Of a DNA stretch of 64,000 bases, positions 17,535 through 26,562 are shown piece by piece. Under the pieces are notes generated by a model. The model saw nothing but the letters and a program-made list of their open reading frames with translations, did not search any database and was not told where the DNA came from. How positions within the stretch are numbered: position 1 is the stretch's first letter; each line of letters opens with the position of its first letter. The translations under genes were made by a program, and so were the position numbers. The stretch covers positions 7,232,001 through 7,296,000 of the forward strand of contig NZ_CP151099.1 of the NCBI RefSeq assembly GCF_038096175.1. The letters run 5' to 3'. The stretch is from Nostoc sp. UHCC 0302 (lineage in GTDB: Bacteria; Cyanobacteriota; Cyanobacteriia; Cyanobacteriales; Nostocaceae).

Positions 17535-19673
17535 CTACTGAGGCACTGTCTGCGTCTGTGCTGGTGTGGGTTCAGGTTCAGGTGTAGGAGTTTCTGTAGG
17601 AGTTGGTGTAGGTGTGGTAGCCTGTGTAGGAGTTGGTGTAGGTGATGGGGGAGGAGTGGGATTTTCTGCGGTGATACTGAGTTGATAACTTACTGATTGT
17701 GATGCTGTAGAAACGACAACAAACTCATAAAATCCGTTTTCCGGTAATTTAGCTGAGAGAGTACGTTTTTGGGAATCTTCCAAAAATTGGATTTTGCCGG
17801 AAGGGGAATATACTGATAACAAAACTTGGGAATTTGCTTTGAGATTCAATTCCAGAGATTGTTCTTTGGCAAGTCCAGCGATAAAAACTTTTCCACCACC
17901 AGGTTGAAGAGTTCCGCTGACTGTTTTACTAATAGCGCCAGTATCAAATACAAGTTTCTGGAAAGCACTGCCAGCGAGGATAGCACTGAGCTTATCGCTG
18001 ACAAAACCGTACCAAATTTGTCCTATGGGTTGATTGAGAAAATTTCTGCCCCGTTGTTCAGGAAATTCATTATAAAAGGCGGCATCCCCTAAATCATACA
18101 GAGAACGACTACCGACGTTTATTTGATTGACTTCTACTTTCCAACGATCGCGTTCAGCATTTGTATAAGTACCCAGTTGCCCACGTGCCTTGCCACTCAA
18201 AGATGTTAACTTGTCTAACAATTGGGCAGCTGTTTGATCCCATTCTGCCCGCAAACTTTCATCTTCTGTACCATCGCTGAGAGTGCGTCCCCGTAAGCTG
18301 GGATTTTTGTCCCAAAAGACTTGATTTACCAAGTTCACATAAAAATTCTGATCAATACCCAACTGTTGACGGCGATCGCTTAATCTTTGTTTACGCTGCC
18401 GTTCTGCTGGTGAATATTTATCTAATGGGTTGGTTGGCTGGGTAATACTTGGGGTAGGTGTAGGATTATTGCCTACCAATTCGCCATCGCCGCTTTTGAA
18501 TCCCCACCAAGCTAATCCAGCAGTAGTTGCTAATACTAATGCTGCGATGAAGGTTTTTGTTGGTGTCCACCACGGAGTAGGAGGGGGAGAAGGGGAGAGG
18601 GGGGGAGAGGGGGAGATGGCGACAGTGTTAGATGTGGTATCTGGTGGAGTGGGATATTGAGTTGGGGGATAGCTAACTGGTGGGGTGGGATATTGAGTTG
18701 GCGGATAACTAACTGGTGGCGGTGTCAGGGCTTCTAGAACTTGACGGGCTGATTGATAGCGATCGCTCGGTCTAGCAGATAACATTTTATCTAGTACTTG
18801 ACCCAAAATCGGGCTGAGACTTATTTCTCGTCGCCACTGCCAAGAAAGAGTACGAGTATCAATTAATTCTTGTGGCTGCTTGCCTGTAAGTAAAACTAGC
18901 ACCGTTACCGCCAAAGCATATAAGTCGCTGTGGGGAGAAACCATCCCAGTTTGCATCTGTTCTGGGGGAGCGAATCCTATTTTACCTAATAGAGTTGGTG
19001 CTGGGGTAGATACAGCTTCGCCGGGTTGGTAATATTGCGAGGCAACAGTTGCAACTACTTGTTTGACACCGCCAAAGTCAATTAAAATTGGTAGCTGGTC
19101 AAAGGTACGCAGGATTAAGTTATCTGGGGAAATGTCGCGATGAATGACTCCCAAAGAATGAATGTACTCTAAGACTGGCAAAATTTGCTGTAAAAGTTGC
19201 CGTACTTCCGCCTCTGTAAACCGCAAACCTTTCTGTGTGCGATCATTTAATAAAGAGTTGTAAGTTTCTCCTTCTACATAATCTTGCACCAAGAACAGGT
19301 ATGCTTTGTCTTCTAGGTTGATGCGTAACAGTTCCCGGAAACGAGGAATTTGCGGATGTTGCAGTTTGTAGAGAACAGTCGCTTCTCGCTGAAAAAGTTC
19401 TTCAGCTTTTTGTAAAACGTAGGCGGTTTGAACTTGAGGCGAGAATTCTTTTAAAACACAAAGTTCACGAAAGCGGTTGATATCTTCAGCTAAATAAGTG
19501 CGTCCAAAACCCCCTTGACCAATTTGACGTACAATTACATAGCGATCGCCCAAGGTTAGCCCCGGTTGGATACCATAGCTTATGGGCGTATCCAACAATT
19601 TCTCACCACACTGGAGACAAAAGCGACTGCCTGGAGAATTTTCGTGTCCTTTGGAACAATATAGGGAATTCAT
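17535..19673 (-). CDS. Zinc-ribbon Ser/Thr protein kinase with membrane-anchored C-terminal domain
   Basis: 712 residues. N-terminal zinc ribbon (C6, C19, C22 with H10). Kinase domain ~44-315 with IGQGGFGRTYLAED, VLKEF (Lys ~75), HRDISPDNLI and DFGGVK; the catalytic-loop Lys is Ser, as also in the next gene. Then a Pro-rich stretch with a tandem PPVSYPPTQYPT repeat (~316-345), a TM helix (~373-392, FIAALVLATTAGLAWWGF), a ~130-residue domain shared with the gene at 19844 (SDRRQQLGID ... GQIWYGFVSDKLSAI), a pre-peptidase-like beta segment (~570-670) and a Pro/Thr-rich tail. Topology suggests cytoplasmic kinase and external sensor. Targets unknown. Confidence 0.88.
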   Translation of the reverse strand: MNSLYCSKGHENSPGSRFCLQCGEKLLDTPISYGIQPGLTLGDRYVIVRQIGQGGFGRTYLAEDINRFRELCVLKEFSPQVQTAYVLQKAEELFQREATVLYKLQHPQIPRFRELLRINLEDKAYLFLVQDYVEGETYNSLLNDRTQKGLRFTEAEVRQLLQQILPVLEYIHSLGVIHRDISPDNLILRTFDQLPILIDFGGVKQVVATVASQYYQPGEAVSTPAPTLLGKIGFAPPEQMQTGMVSPHSDLYALAVTVLVLLTGKQPQELIDTRTLSWQWRREISLSPILGQVLDKMLSARPSDRYQSARQVLEALTPPPVSYPPTQYPTPPVSYPPTQYPTPPDTTSNTVAISPSPPLSPSPPPTPWWTPTKTFIAALVLATTAGLAWWGFKSGDGELVGNNPTPTPSITQPTNPLDKYSPAERQRKQRLSDRRQQLGIDQNFYVNLVNQVFWDKNPSLRGRTLSDGTEDESLRAEWDQTAAQLLDKLTSLSGKARGQLGTYTNAERDRWKVEVNQINVGSRSLYDLGDAAFYNEFPEQRGRNFLNQPIGQIWYGFVSDKLSAILAGSAFQKLVFDTGAISKTVSGTLQPGGGKVFIAGLAKEQSLELNLKANSQVLLSVYSPSGKIQFLEDSQKRTLSAKLPENGFYEFVVVSTASQSVSYQLSITAENPTPPPSPTPTPTQATTPTPTPTETPTPEPEPTPAQTQTVPQ

Positions 19674-19682
19674 AATTAATTA

Positions 19683-19842
19683 GTCATGGGGCATGGGGCA
19701 TGGGGCATTGGGCATCCCTTCGGCTTCTCCACGAGACCAAGGCGAACGTGAGAGAGCAAGTCGGCATTAGGGAGTGCTGAGCTATAAGTTACTATTCTCT
19801 CCCCCACTCCCCCACTCCCCCACTCTCCCACTCCCCCACTTC
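19683..19842. repeat. STRR block: GGGGCAT heptamers and CCCCCACT octamers
   Basis: Bases ~19686-19714 hold about four GGGGCAT units. Bases ~19798-19840 hold five CCCCCACT-type units. Between them lies a palindrome-like fragment (CCTTCGGCTTCTCCACGAGA). The block separates two paralogous kinase genes. Confidence 0.8.
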
Positions 19843-19843
19843 C

Positions 19844-21538
19844 TTATCTCCTAGATTGGACTTTACTGACTTTATCAGCAGCGATCGCATACCAAATTTG
19901 ACCGAAAGTCTGTTGATTCAGTTTCCCACGGCGCTGACCAGGAAACAACTGATCAAATTTTTCATTTGTGTCTTTGTTCAGTTGACTGATTGTATAATCA
20001 CCAAATTGCCCGGATCTCGCTTGCTGTCTCCAGGTGGCGTTATCTTTTGGGCCGTAGTTTCCCAGTTTTTGCCGAGCAGCTTTACTTAGGTTAGCTTGTT
20101 CTATTTTATTTAATAAATCGTCAGCAGTACTGTACCATTCATCCCGCAAAGCTGCGTCTTCCGGTTTAGACGTGAGGTTACGTCCCTTTAGTTCCGGCTT
20201 TTTAGTATAAAATGAATTATCTACTAAACGTGTAAAAAATACTTCGGAAATTTCTAGCTGTTGGCGACGACTGATAATTTGTTTAGGATTGCGACTTGTG
20301 CCTTTGTCGCCCATCGGTTTAGCAAGAGGATTTGGCAACTGTGGGATTTGCGGTAGTGTAAATGATGGGATAGTGATTGATGTCACACTACGAATAACCG
20401 CATTTACCAAAGCCAAAGTACCTGCACCAGTCAAAACTACTACAGATGTTACCCCAAGACTCACAGCAAAAGGGCGAATCCAAAGGGGTAAAGATATTGC
20501 TTTCCTAATTGCTTGCGTCTTATTGTGGAATTTACTGACAAGAATATTACTGCGTTTTTCCCCTGGAGCAACTACCATCGTCTTCAGCTTGGTAATATGA
20601 GGACTTAAGGGTTTAGTAGCAATTGAGGATGATAAATCTTTCAGGATTTGCTCGGCTTGTTGATAGCGATCGCTCGGTTTATAAGCCACCATCTTTTTTA
20701 AAATTGCTTCTAGTTTGGGGCTGACTTTAATTTCTCCCCAACGCCAAACTCCTTGATAGCTGTCGTATAACTTTTGTGGTTCTTTACCCGTAAGCAAGAC
20801 TAGTGATGTCACCGCTAAAGAATACAAATCACTGTTAATAAATACTTGTCCCAGGCGTAGCTGTTCTTCTGGCGCGTAGCCTTTTTTACCTAATAAAGTG
20901 TGATTTCCAGCCAGCTTGGTGAACCAAAAACCTTGAGAAGCTGGTAATTGTTTGACACCACCAAAATCAATCAGCACTGGCAAATTATCAGAACGCCGCC
21001 AAATCAAATTATCAGGAGAGATATCACGGTGAACTACATCTAATGAGTGAATGTAGGAAAGTACAGGTAAAATATGTTCCAGTAGAGTTATAACTTCCGC
21101 TTCACTAAAAGTCTTGCCTTGAGTTTGGCGCTGTTCTAATAATTGGTCAAAATTATCACCATCTACATAATCTTGCACTAAAAAGAAAAAATCCTTACTA
21201 CCTATCTTCACTTGTAGCGAGGAGTGAAAACGGGGAATTTGTGGATGCTGGAGTTTTTTTAGGACACTCGCTTCTCGCTCAAATAACTCTTTAGCTTTTT
21301 GTAAATCTTGCTGTTCTTGAACTTGGGGGGCAAATTCCTTCAGCACACAGGTTTGATTAGATTTTTTTCTATCTTCCGCCAAATAAGTGCGCCCAAAGCC
21401 GCCTTGCCCTAGTTGACGTATAATTTGATAGCGATTATCCACAACCTGCCCAACAGCAAGAGCTAATGGCTCACCGCAATGGATACAAAAGCGGTTACCG
21501 CCATTATTTGTGTGTTGTTTACTGCAATAGACCTGCAT
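19844..21538 (-). CDS. Zinc-ribbon Ser/Thr protein kinase, paralogue of the downstream gene
   Basis: 564 residues. Zinc ribbon C5/C18/C21 with H9; kinase ~35-300 with LGQGGFGRTYLAED, VLKEFAPQ, HRDISPDNLI (Lys replaced by Ser) and DFGGVKQ; a basic linker, TM (~362-390, PFAVSLGVTSVVVLTGAGTL), then the ~140-residue C-terminal domain shared with the 17535-19673 protein (SRRQQLEISEVFFTRLVDN ... FGQIWYAIAADKVS). The pair clearly arose by tandem duplication and lacks only the Pro-rich tail here. No substrate gene is adjacent. Confidence 0.88.
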   Translation of the reverse strand: MQVYCSKQHTNNGGNRFCIHCGEPLALAVGQVVDNRYQIIRQLGQGGFGRTYLAEDRKKSNQTCVLKEFAPQVQEQQDLQKAKELFEREASVLKKLQHPQIPRFHSSLQVKIGSKDFFFLVQDYVDGDNFDQLLEQRQTQGKTFSEAEVITLLEHILPVLSYIHSLDVVHRDISPDNLIWRRSDNLPVLIDFGGVKQLPASQGFWFTKLAGNHTLLGKKGYAPEEQLRLGQVFINSDLYSLAVTSLVLLTGKEPQKLYDSYQGVWRWGEIKVSPKLEAILKKMVAYKPSDRYQQAEQILKDLSSSIATKPLSPHITKLKTMVVAPGEKRSNILVSKFHNKTQAIRKAISLPLWIRPFAVSLGVTSVVVLTGAGTLALVNAVIRSVTSITIPSFTLPQIPQLPNPLAKPMGDKGTSRNPKQIISRRQQLEISEVFFTRLVDNSFYTKKPELKGRNLTSKPEDAALRDEWYSTADDLLNKIEQANLSKAARQKLGNYGPKDNATWRQQARSGQFGDYTISQLNKDTNEKFDQLFPGQRRGKLNQQTFGQIWYAIAADKVSKVQSRR

Positions 21539-21607
21539 GGTGCTGAAGGATGATTAGGTTTTTATAACTTACTACAACGGATACAGTTCTGTTTACGGAT
21601 ATGCAAT

Positions 21608-21760
21608 ATAGGGGATTGGGGATTGGGGATTGGGGATTGAAAGTTCTATTAGCGCTAGCGGGGCGTTGAGCAGCGTCTGAGTAGAGACGCAATTAATCAC
21701 GTCTGTACAAGAGTTATTATTCTCTACTCTGTCCCCATGCCCCATGCCCGTTAAAATACC
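21608..21760. repeat. STRR (GGGGATT) and dispersed palindrome fragment
   Basis: Four GGGGATT heptamers at ~21611-21640, then GTAGAGACGCAATTAATCACG (~21681), a relative of the palindrome at 13031-13060, then CCCCATGCCCCATGCCC near 21733. It lies in the divergent gap between the kinase and the PaaK-like gene. Confidence 0.75.
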
Positions 21761-21780
21761 AAAAGTTAGTAACAAATGTC

Positions 21781-23292
21781 ATGAACTGCGAATCACAACG
21801 GCAGCGAGCAATCAGGGCTTTTGAAGATTTTGTGTCTACCCCCCTACAAACAGTATTACAAAGACATTTAAATACTCCCAGCGAGTCGGCTGTTTTGGCT
21901 TTATTTCATGATGTGGCTGCTAATGTCCCGGCTTACAAAGCTTTTTTAGCAGAAAGAGAAATCAATCCGGCTGCTATTCAAACCTGGGAAGATTTTCAGA
22001 AACTACCAGCGATCGCTAAAGAAAATTATATACTGCGTTATCCTTTAGCTGATTTGTGCCGCCACGGGCAGTTGCAAGAATGTGATATGATAGCTGCCTC
22101 CTCCGGTTCCACAGGTAAACCAACATTTTGGCCCCGTTTCTTTACTGATGAACTGCAAATCGCTACACGGTTTGAGCAAATTTTCCACGATAGTTTTTAT
22201 GCTGACACCAGACACACCCTAGCTGTGATTTGTTTCACTTTAGGCACTTGGGTAGGTGGAATGTTCACTACTAATTGCTGTCGCTATCTTGCCAGCAAAG
22301 GTTATCCGATTACTGTCATTACTCCAGGTAACAACAAAGAAGAAATCTTACGAGTTGTGCAGGAACTTGGTTCGACGTTTGAGCAAGTAGTGCTGTTGGG
22401 ATACCCGCCATTCCTTAAAGATGTAATTGATACTGGTATTGCTCGTGGTGTGGAGTGGCAGCAATATCAGATTAAGTTAGTTATGGCGGGAGAAGTATTC
22501 AGCGAAGAATGGCGTAGTTTGGTTGGTGAAAGAGTTGCTTCACAAAATCCTTGCTACGACTTTGCGTCACTTTACGGCACTGCGGATGCAGGTGTGTTGG
22601 CTAATGAAACACCGTTAAGTATATGTATTCGTCGTTTTTTGGCAGAAAATCCAAATGCAGCTAAAGCTTTATTTGGAGAATCTCGTTTACCTACACTGTT
22701 GCAATATGATCCGATAAATCGTTTTTTTGAAGTTGAGGATGGGGCATTGCTGTTTTCTGGCAACAATGGCATACCTTTAATCCGCTACAACATTTTGGAT
22801 ACTGGTGGCTTAATTGGTTATGATGCCATGCTCCAGTTTTTAGCAGAATGGGGTTTTAACCCAGTCGCAGCGTTAAACCAAAACGCTCAAGCTAGAGGTA
22901 TTCACTCATTACCTTTCGTTTACGTCTTTGGACGCTCTAATTTTACGGTTTCCTACTTTGGAGCAAATATATATCCAGAAAATGTCACTGTCGGATTAGA
23001 ACAACCAGTCATCCAAGAATGGGTGACGGGTAAATTTGTGTTGCAGGTAAAGGAAGATGCTGATAAGAACAGATTCTTATCTGTATTTGTGGAGTTAGCA
23101 CCAGGAGTCGAGAGTAGCCAAGATATACAACAAGCGATCGCATCTTCAATTCTCTCGCAACTGCTACGTCTTAACAGCGAGTTTGCTAACTATGTTCCGT
23201 TAGAATATCAAATGCCACAAGTTACACTAGCGCCAATGGGTGATCCAGAATATTTTCCTATTGGGGTGAAGCATCGCTATACGCGCAACTAA
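21781..23292 (+). CDS. PaaK-like adenylate-forming enzyme
   Basis: 503 residues of the phenylacetate-CoA ligase/CoF-synthetase branch of the AMP-binding superfamily. Motifs: NVPAYKAFL, the phosphate-binding loop AASSGSTGKPTFWPR (~103), YGTADAGVLANE as the ATP/acyl recognition motif, and LFSGNNGIPLIRYNILDTGG. It should activate an unknown carboxylic acid as an acyl-adenylate; the short C-terminal domain (~400-503) is degenerate beside true PaaK. No CoA or biosynthetic partner genes adjoin it, so pathway and acceptor are unknown. ATG 21781 is the only Met before the conserved N-terminus. Confidence 0.82.
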   Translation: MNCESQRQRAIRAFEDFVSTPLQTVLQRHLNTPSESAVLALFHDVAANVPAYKAFLAEREINPAAIQTWEDFQKLPAIAKENYILRYPLADLCRHGQLQECDMIAASSGSTGKPTFWPRFFTDELQIATRFEQIFHDSFYADTRHTLAVICFTLGTWVGGMFTTNCCRYLASKGYPITVITPGNNKEEILRVVQELGSTFEQVVLLGYPPFLKDVIDTGIARGVEWQQYQIKLVMAGEVFSEEWRSLVGERVASQNPCYDFASLYGTADAGVLANETPLSICIRRFLAENPNAAKALFGESRLPTLLQYDPINRFFEVEDGALLFSGNNGIPLIRYNILDTGGLIGYDAMLQFLAEWGFNPVAALNQNAQARGIHSLPFVYVFGRSNFTVSYFGANIYPENVTVGLEQPVIQEWVTGKFVLQVKEDADKNRFLSVFVELAPGVESSQDIQQAIASSILSQLLRLNSEFANYVPLEYQMPQVTLAPMGDPEYFPIGVKHRYTRN

Positions 23293-24223
23293 TAGTGAAG
23301 ATATACAAAGTATGGATTTTATTTGACAGCAAAATATAGCGTTTCCAACTCCAGTGAGGTACAAAATAACCCCTCCCCAACCCTCCGCTTAGTAAGGGGA
23401 GGGTGCGCGACAGCGCGGGTGGGGTGTATTTCATGTGTCTGAGAATTGCTATAAAATATTTAGATATACTCTCAATTTCAAATAGATTGTCTAGTTATTT
23501 TTTTATAAGAAGAAAATAATTATTTAATTTTTGATATGACATCTATGTTTAATTTTCTAAAAAAATCAACTATTTAAACGCCTTAGAAATCAAAAAATAT
23601 AAAATAAAATTTTTAACCTTTCCATAATAAAAGCATCATTAGGTTTTTACTTTAACCTTTTATTGTTTATCTGGTAAAACGCTTTAATTGCTATAAAACA
23701 TAGCACCTCATAAAGAATTTCTAAAACTATTACTTTCTTCTTTAGTTCGCACCTTCACGGTAGCCTGTGGCAAGCCTCTGCCTGTCAGATTAAAGTAAGC
23801 AATTTTTGTAATTCAGGCAAGTTTACCAATTTATACAAGTAAGTGGGTAAAGCTGAACATAGCTTTGAGAAACGAGTCACAGATGAACAATAGTGATTGA
23901 GGGATGATTTACTAATACGTTGTCATCACTCTCTTATGCTAAAGCTAATAAATGTTTATCTTCACCAACTTAACTTTAGGAATATAGATTTAATTAACTA
24001 GCAAAAAAGAATGTATTAGCGTGAATCATGCACTCTAATATAGTAAAAACTTTGCTGTTTATTACTCTACATTCTTCAGAAATTTTGAAAATTATCGGTG
24101 ATTTTATAACCTTTGTTGATGCCAGATTACTGTGCTTAGTGAAGGTTATTTATCATTGCTAGTTTGATACTTGATTTGGATTTTTAAGGTGTTGAACCTG
24201 AATTAATTTTGTAGGAGTTTTAC
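23293..24223. other. 931-bp AT-rich gap with one dispersed hairpin
   Basis: A GC-rich element at ~23368-23427 has CCCTCCCC pairing with GGGGAGGG and the tail GTGGGGTGTATTTC, typical of dispersed Nostoc hairpins. The remaining ~800 bp is AT-rich with no credible ORF. TTTAACCT half-sites near 23612 and 23652 recall Pho boxes but do not form the expected paired array. A TAGGAG ribosome site (24211-24216) precedes the next ATG. Confidence 0.5.
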
Positions 24224-25606
24224 ATGGCTTTTTATTTTCATCGTCAATTAAGCTATTTGACAGGTTCAATACTTGTCATAGCAACTGGTGTAGTAGTAGC
24301 TCAATCTGCTAGTCAGAAATCCATAGCTCAGACATCCACGACCCCACCCACGTCTGGGGTAACCTCCATAAATGGTGCAGGTGCAAGCTCTGTAAATGTT
24401 CTATTTGTAGGTTCAGGAACTAATTACCCTACTGCTACAAAAGGCTCATGGTTTAATGTTTTTGGTGTTGGAAATCCTCCATCCTTAAATAATGATGTTC
24501 CGCCACAGCCATCCCCCGCATCTATACCTGCATTTCCAAACGGAACTTATGGCCCAGTCAATTCGACTGTCACATTCAGATATGCTTCAGTTGGTAGTGG
24601 TACAGGTATAACAGCATTTACTAGTCAAACTGCACCATTGGGTACTACTACTATCAACACCCCAGTTTCTTTTGCAGCTAGTGACGACCCCTTGTCAGGT
24701 GCAGTAACAATTGCTGGCGGCCCCAACTCTGGCCCAGCCGTCCAAGTGCCTGTGGTGGGTACGGGAATCGTGTTATCTTACAATGCCAGTGGTTTAACTA
24801 TCCCATCAGGTGGACTTAAGCTTTCACGAGCTACCTACCTTGCTATTCTTAAGGGCAGCATTACAAACTGGAATGATCTCAAAATTAGAAATGATAACGG
24901 TGGGGCAATAATTGCAGTAAATAAACCCCTCGTTGTAGTACGTCGTAGTGACGATAGTGGTAGCACTTTTGCTTTAAGCAGTCATCTTCGTACGGCATTT
25001 GGTACTACTTCTACTGGATGGAATAGAGGAGTTGGTAAAAAAAGTATTGCTCAGCCTGCTAGTGGTATACCCAATCCGCTACCAGCTGATACAGTTGTTT
25101 GGCCAGCCAATTTCCAAAGTGCTTCAGGTGGTGGAGGTGTAGCTGACAAGATTAAAGCTACTGCTGGTGCAATTGGTTATGTGGATAGTGCTACACGCCT
25201 AGCGAAGAGTTTACCAGCAGCACTATTACAGAATAAAGCAGGTTTATATGTTGCTCCCACAGCAGGTTCGATTGGACGTGCTTTTAATGGTGTGGCTGAC
25301 ACAGATACAGATGCTCGGCGTATTAAAATCAAAGTGGATGATCCAAATCCATCGGGTCAAACTGCTAGTACCGCTGTGTATCCCATTGTTACCCCAACTT
25401 ATTTGTTGTTTTATAGTACATACGGGAACTCGAAGATTTCAGGTGGTATTAGAGCCTATATCAATTGGGCTTTAGCAGTACCTGCTTCTAACTCAGGTAC
25501 TTCAACAGACCCGAACAAGATAGCCTCAGACCGCGGATATGCCCCTCTTCCTAGTACCATCAAAAATTCGGCTCGAACTGTTGTCCAGACCTATGTGAAG
25601 CCTTAA
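24224..25606 (+). CDS. PstS-like secreted phosphate-binding family protein
   Basis: 460 residues with a signal peptide (~1-34, hydrophobic LTGSILVIATGVVVAQ). PstS-family features: GAGASSVNVLF at the N-terminus, FAASDDPLSG, ITNWNDLKI, VRRSDDSGSTFALSSHL (ligand loop) and GAIGYVDSA. It is longer than typical PstS (320-380), with a Pro/Ser-rich insert (~85-125) and an extended tail. No pstC, pstA or pstB is nearby, so it may be an extracellular phosphate scavenger or a sensor-like paralogue rather than part of a full importer. Phosphate binding is inferred from family. Confidence 0.8.
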   Translation: MAFYFHRQLSYLTGSILVIATGVVVAQSASQKSIAQTSTTPPTSGVTSINGAGASSVNVLFVGSGTNYPTATKGSWFNVFGVGNPPSLNNDVPPQPSPASIPAFPNGTYGPVNSTVTFRYASVGSGTGITAFTSQTAPLGTTTINTPVSFAASDDPLSGAVTIAGGPNSGPAVQVPVVGTGIVLSYNASGLTIPSGGLKLSRATYLAILKGSITNWNDLKIRNDNGGAIIAVNKPLVVVRRSDDSGSTFALSSHLRTAFGTTSTGWNRGVGKKSIAQPASGIPNPLPADTVVWPANFQSASGGGGVADKIKATAGAIGYVDSATRLAKSLPAALLQNKAGLYVAPTAGSIGRAFNGVADTDTDARRIKIKVDDPNPSGQTASTAVYPIVTPTYLLFYSTYGNSKISGGIRAYINWALAVPASNSGTSTDPNKIASDRGYAPLPSTIKNSARTVVQTYVKP

Positions 25607-25718
25607 CTTTATCGGGTCTAGTACCTTGTCAAAGAATTCAGCTTAACTGAAATTAGCAGTTACTAAATTTCTTTTTTGTGGTTGACTAAAAAAATCTTGG
25701 CAAGGAATGAAGATTATG

Positions 25719-25746
25719 CCCCAGGAATGTAAATACATTCCTGGGG
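25719..25746 (+). terminator. Intrinsic terminator after the PstS-like gene
   Basis: Perfect 12-bp stem CCCCAGGAATGT (25719-25730) with ACATTCCTGGGG (25735-25746), loop AAAT, followed by CTTTATT. Confidence 0.85.
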
Positions 25747-25830
25747 CTTTATTCAGGTGATGATTTATAGTAATTATTCGTGAAAACTTATACCAATTCA
25801 ATTAATGATTGCAACACATCCTTGGGTGAA

Positions 25831-25848
25831 GACGCGATGAATCGCGTC
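25831..25848. repeat. GACGCGAT/ATCGCGTC palindrome
   Basis: Perfect 8-bp arms with a 2-nt spacer, followed by TCTACAGATGG; a relative of the AGACGTGATTAATCACGTCT elements near 13036 and 21681. Confidence 0.65.
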
Positions 25849-26089
25849 TCTACAGATGGTCTATTGTCACATTCTTTTTTCAAAGAAAAATTTATTATTT
25901 TGTTACCCATGTACCGATAAAATCAACAACTTTACTGTTGTTTAAGTGCTTAAAAGTTAATCTATTCGTCACGCTCACTTACGATTTTTCTCGCTAACCA
26001 TCTTGACAAATTCTGTTTGAGATGGAATGAACCAGCTCTGCCTTTTAAGGGGGTTGGAGGATCTGAGTGTGTAAGTCCTGTATATATAT

Positions 26090-26218
26090 CTACGAGAGAA
26101 TAATATCTATAATTTTTCCTTTGTATTCCCAGGCTTTTAAAATTTCTTGGACTTGATGACAGTCATAGCTTTTGCCCAAGCACAGGTGTGATTGCCAATT
26201 TCCTGCTTGAATTTGCTG
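26090..26218 (-). pseudogene. IS transposase relic (IS5-like fragment)
   Basis: A ~42-codon stretch between two stops on the minus strand reads ...GNWQSHLCLGKSYDC-HQVQEILKAWEYKGK.... The pattern HLCLxKxYDxxxVxEIL matches the block around the second catalytic Asp (K-x-Y-D) of IS5-family DDE transposases common in cyanobacteria, where Asp usually follows HLC-L-. There is no start and no remaining IS sequence that I can align. The rest of the 25607-26562 gap shows no gene. Confidence 0.5.
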
Positions 26219-26562
26219 TTATTTACGTAAAAATCGCAGATTTTAACTGTTTTTGTGTTTATCACAACATCAATCAAAATAAACAGTGGCTTATGCTACT
26301 AAACGAAATTACTCAGTTGTGCCGTTCACGTTATTGACCCAGTGCTAATAGAGGTTTCATGGTGTAGCTAGAAAAAGGCTTTCTGAGTCTTTTTCAAATA
26401 AGCTTATACCAAAATTTAGAATATTTTTTCACTAATGCCTAGCTCAAGGCACTAATTTTTGGTGTCTAATTTCACAAATTAATTGTGAGTAGCAGTAGCC
26501 CTGAAAAAATTCGTTAGAACTATCCACAATTAAGTCTTTACTAAACTTTTTCGAGGTATTTC

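Noticed and set aside
23600-23670. Pho box upstream of the PstS-like gene
   Set aside because: Only isolated TTTAACC half-sites occur, over 500 bp from the start, without the paired 8-bp direct repeats with 3-bp spacing.
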